From an uncultured Lachnospiraceae bacterium (GTDB lineage: Bacteria > Bacillota > Clostridia > Lachnospirales > Lachnospiraceae): a DNA stretch of 7,881 nt. This document shows positions 7,085 through 7,881 of this stretch, one piece after another; position 1 is the stretch's first letter, and every line of letters begins with the position of its first letter. Under the pieces are notes generated by a model. It made no database searches, was not told the origin of the DNA, and was given only the letters and a program-made list of their open reading frames with translations. The DNA lies in assembly GCA_900557385.1 (NCBI GenBank), contig USSP01000081.1, forward strand, positions 1 to 7,881. The letters run 5' to 3'. Position numbers and translations under genes: made by a program.

Positions 7085-7116
7085 TGGCAGGCAACTAAGG
7101 ATTTAGCTACCTGCCA
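7085..7116 (-). repeat. 14-position hairpin, fully paired only in minus-strand RNA
   Basis: Arms 7085-7098 and 7103-7116 around a 4-nt loop. Minus-strand RNA pairs all 14 positions, two as G-U; plus-strand RNA has two A-C mismatches. The minus-strand transcript continues CTCTTTATG, a poor T-run, so it is at best a weak terminator. It marks the start of the AT-rich segment. Confidence 0.6.
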
Positions 7117-7186
7117 GTTGATGAATCTTATACTATTTTTTGTATTTTGCCAGTGCGGCAAACTGGAATTGAGATTTCACATATTC

Positions 7187-7229
7187 TAAGGGATTTAATA
7201 ATTGTTATATTATGTTATCAAATTCCTTA
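7187..7229. repeat. Inverted repeat TAAGGGATTT / AAATTCCTTA
   Basis: Arms 7187-7196 and 7220-7229; 9 of 10 positions are Watson-Crick and the other is G-T on the plus strand. The 23-bp interior is almost pure A/T. The arms carry the same TAAGG(G/A) core as the larger cluster to the right. Confidence 0.55.
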
Positions 7230-7265
7230 CAAGCCCTTGAAAACACTAAGTTTATCGCAGGTGAG

Positions 7266-7344
7266 CTTTCCCTTAGGCTTTCCCTTATGTTATATCTTCC
7301 CATACGAGTTTACGAACTCTGATAAGGGAAAAAATAAGGGAAAG
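7266..7344. repeat. Double inverted array of TAAGGGAAA with inner hairpin
   Basis: TAAGGGAAA occurs at 7323-7331 and 7335-7343, and inverted (TTTCCCTTA) at 7267-7275 and 7279-7287. Copies within each arm are spaced 12 bp. Together the arms form a 23-position inverted repeat (7266-7288 / 7322-7344) interrupted by a 3x3 mismatch. Between them lies a second hairpin, GAGTT-TACG-AACTC (7306-7319). This layout fits a binding site for a dimeric or tetrameric DNA-binding protein (integrase arm sites, iterons, operator) or a structured RNA; function is not determined by the sequence. Confidence 0.8.
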
Positions 7345-7389
7345 AAAATTATATAAAACAATATAACACAAAACTGACATGGTGAACTG

Positions 7390-7417
7390 ATTGAAATGCT
7401 TCAATATTTTTTGATTT
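7390..7417 (+). terminator. Weak AT-rich hairpin with T-run upstream of the small gene
   Basis: ATTGAA (7390-7395) pairs with TTCAAT (7400-7405) around ATGC, followed by ATTTTTTGATTTT. The stem has only one G-C pair, so it is a poor terminator. It ends 14 nt before the small gene's start and could act as an attenuator or be chance. Confidence 0.25.
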
Positions 7418-7431
7418 TAAGGAGACACAAC

Positions 7432-7668
7432 ATGAATACCATTTACGCAGAATACAATATGTACCGGAATAGCATAGACATTTACACCTGTGCCGGATAT
7501 ATGCTCCGTATTGACTGCAACAAGGCAGAAGATGGTATTAAAACTACACCATGCTCCCAGTGTGCATTAAATGCTCTTGCTATTGATGAACATCTTGAAT
7601 ATGCAAAACTATATCTGGATGGAACTATGCAGATATGGGTAGACACAGAAGACTCTATTGAACTTTAA
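7432..7668 (+). CDS. Small DUF6061-like protein of unknown function
   Basis: From the ATG at 7432-7434 the product is 78 residues; AAGGAG (7419-7424) with a 7-nt spacer makes this start clear, and an in-frame ATG 36 bp upstream has no such site. The pattern AEYNMYRNSIDIYTCAGYMLRIDC, in particular 'YNM', a central 'I-DC' and the C-terminal LEYAKLYLDGTMQIWVD (about 56-72), resembles DUF6061 proteins of Firmicutes as I remember them. No catalytic motif, signal peptide or membrane segment is present. Four Cys (20, 29, 41, 44, the last two as PCSQC) are noticeable and might bind metal, but there is no full zinc-finger pattern. It is the only plus-strand gene here, sits alone in AT-rich DNA and converges with the ABC transporter gene. 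Such small proteins are often in accessory or mobile segments. Existence as a gene is likely; family is moderately certain; function is unknown. Confidence 0.75.
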   Translation: MNTIYAEYNMYRNSIDIYTCAGYMLRIDCNKAEDGIKTTPCSQCALNALAIDEHLEYAKLYLDGTMQIWVDTEDSIEL

Positions 7669-7675
7669 GTACACT

Positions 7676-7734
7676 AAGGGACTGCTACTCTAACAATTAA
7701 AAAAGTGCAATAGCAACAGCCCCTTTGTATTTTT
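7676..7734 (+). terminator. Imperfect hairpin followed by T-rich run after the small gene
   Basis: Arms 7676-7689 and 7712-7725 with a 22-nt loop, followed on the plus strand by TGTATTTTT. On the plus strand 11 of 14 positions pair and three are A-C mismatches; on the minus strand all 14 pair (three G-U). It lies between two convergent genes. A plus-strand terminator is the simplest reading because of the T-run, yet the pairing is better on the minus strand, where no T-run follows. Confidence 0.45.
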
Positions 7735-7757
7735 ACAAGTTTCGACCTAAAAAACAA

Positions 7758-7881
7758 TTATTTCACATTCGCATTATACAAGTCCATAAAATAAGAATCT
7801 GTATGTAGTAGTTCTTCAAAAGTACCTTGTCCAACAATCCTCCCTTCTTTAAAAAGAATAATTCTGTCAAAACCTGCAATG
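7758..7881 (-). CDS. ABC transporter ATP-binding protein, C-terminal end only
   Basis: The visible 40 codons plus stop read IAGFDRIILFKEGRIV-GQGTFEELL and end in YNANVK. This is the stretch that follows the H-loop in ABC exporter-type ATPases (pattern xxDRIxxxxxGRIxxxGxxxEL, then an aromatic helix near the C terminus). Walker A, Walker B, signature and His switch lie beyond the right edge, so transport direction and substrate cannot be told. The ending is typical of ATP-binding domains fused to a membrane domain (multidrug, lipid or peptide exporters). The stop is TAA at 7758-7760. It converges with the small gene 89 bp away. Confidence 0.8.
   Translation of the reverse strand, partial: IAGFDRIILFKEGRIVGQGTFEELLHTDSYFMDLYNANVK

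Larger units (their letters stand above)
7079..7431. other. 353-bp gene-free, AT-rich, repeat-rich region
   Basis: No open frame here has a ribosome-binding site or recognisable protein features. It holds the hairpin at 7085-7116, overlapping small palindromes at 7146-7166 (TTTGCC/GGCAAA and CCAGT/ACTGG share bases), an inverted repeat at 7187-7229, the TAAGGGAAA cluster at 7266-7344, and an A/T-rich stretch up to the ribosome-binding site of the next gene. Base composition differs from the operon to the left. No convincing promoter for the downstream gene was found, though AT-rich -10-like stretches occur near 7350-7370. Confidence 0.6.

Noticed and set aside
7147..7356. 69-codon plus-strand open frame across the TAAGGG array
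   Set aside because: TTG start without ribosome-binding site, no protein features, and its C-terminal end is just the repeat translated (DKGKNKGKK).
7396..7431. Upstream extension of the small gene (MLQYFLILRRHN)
   Set aside because: The AAGGAG site with a 7-nt spacer points to the ATG at 7432; the extension is translated from a T-rich stretch and the ribosome-binding site itself.
7079..7431. CRISPR array
   Set aside because: The repeats are only 9-10 bp, inverted as well as direct, and 12 bp apart; there are no spacers of regular size and no cas genes.
6573..7431. tRNA, rRNA, T-box or known riboswitch in the non-coding parts
   Set aside because: No cloverleaf, TGGN T-box core or familiar aptamer core could be found by eye on either strand.
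7139..7734. Direct repeat TTTGTATTTT (7139-7148 and 7724-7734) as attachment-site core
   Set aside because: Ten bases of almost pure A/T in AT-rich DNA are expected by chance; no integrase is visible in the window.

Overview
The window is most likely chromosomal DNA of a Gram-positive Clostridia member, probably Lachnospiraceae. Three things point there: the gene order on the minus strand (rimP, nusA, rnpM/ylxR, ylxQ, infB, rbfA, then an NrnA-type DHH phosphoesterase), the protein signatures (a very long Asn/Gly/Arg-rich N-terminal extension on IF2 and an acidic tail on NusA), and a sortase-type cell-wall anchor fragment nearby. The assignment rests on remembered family features, not on a search.

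Positions 1-6572, minus strand, hold the conserved 'nusA-infB' operon. It is tightly packed: gaps are 19, 12, 7, 27 and 5 bp, with one 14-bp overlap (rnpM/ylxQ), and most ribosome-binding sites lie in or against the preceding stop codon. Reading with transcription: RimP (30S maturation), NusA (transcription elongation/termination), RnpM (RNA-binding, RNase P modulator), YlxQ (L7Ae-like RNA-binding), IF2 (initiator tRNA/subunit joining GTPase), RbfA (30S maturation) and a DHH/DHHA1 nano-RNase/pAp phosphatase that runs off the left edge with 309 residues visible. The genes link transcription, small-subunit assembly, translation initiation and turnover of short RNA or pAp.

Positions 6573-6715 are the operon's upstream region: a candidate extended -10 promoter and, directly downstream, a 9-bp GC-rich hairpin followed by five T's on the minus strand. 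The hairpin can be read as the terminator of the upstream gene and also as the 5' end structure of the rimP mRNA.

Positions 6716-7078 (minus) hold a C-terminal fragment of a surface protein ending in a sortase-like signal (RPKTG, hydrophobic segment, basic tail). It has no convincing start and looks like a remnant. Around 7085 the DNA becomes visibly more AT-rich and rich in inverted repeats.

Positions 7079-7431 contain no convincing gene but are full of structure: several hairpins and a repeated TAAGGGAAA motif arranged as two direct copies facing two inverted copies around a small inner hairpin. I read this as a protein-binding or recombination/replication site, or a structured RNA, near the edge of an accessory segment. 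It is followed by a 78-residue plus-strand protein resembling the DUF6061 family, a hairpin that may terminate it, and the 3' end of a convergent minus-strand ABC transporter gene cut by the right edge. The core operon is ordinary; the 7020-7735 stretch is the part that deserves attention.
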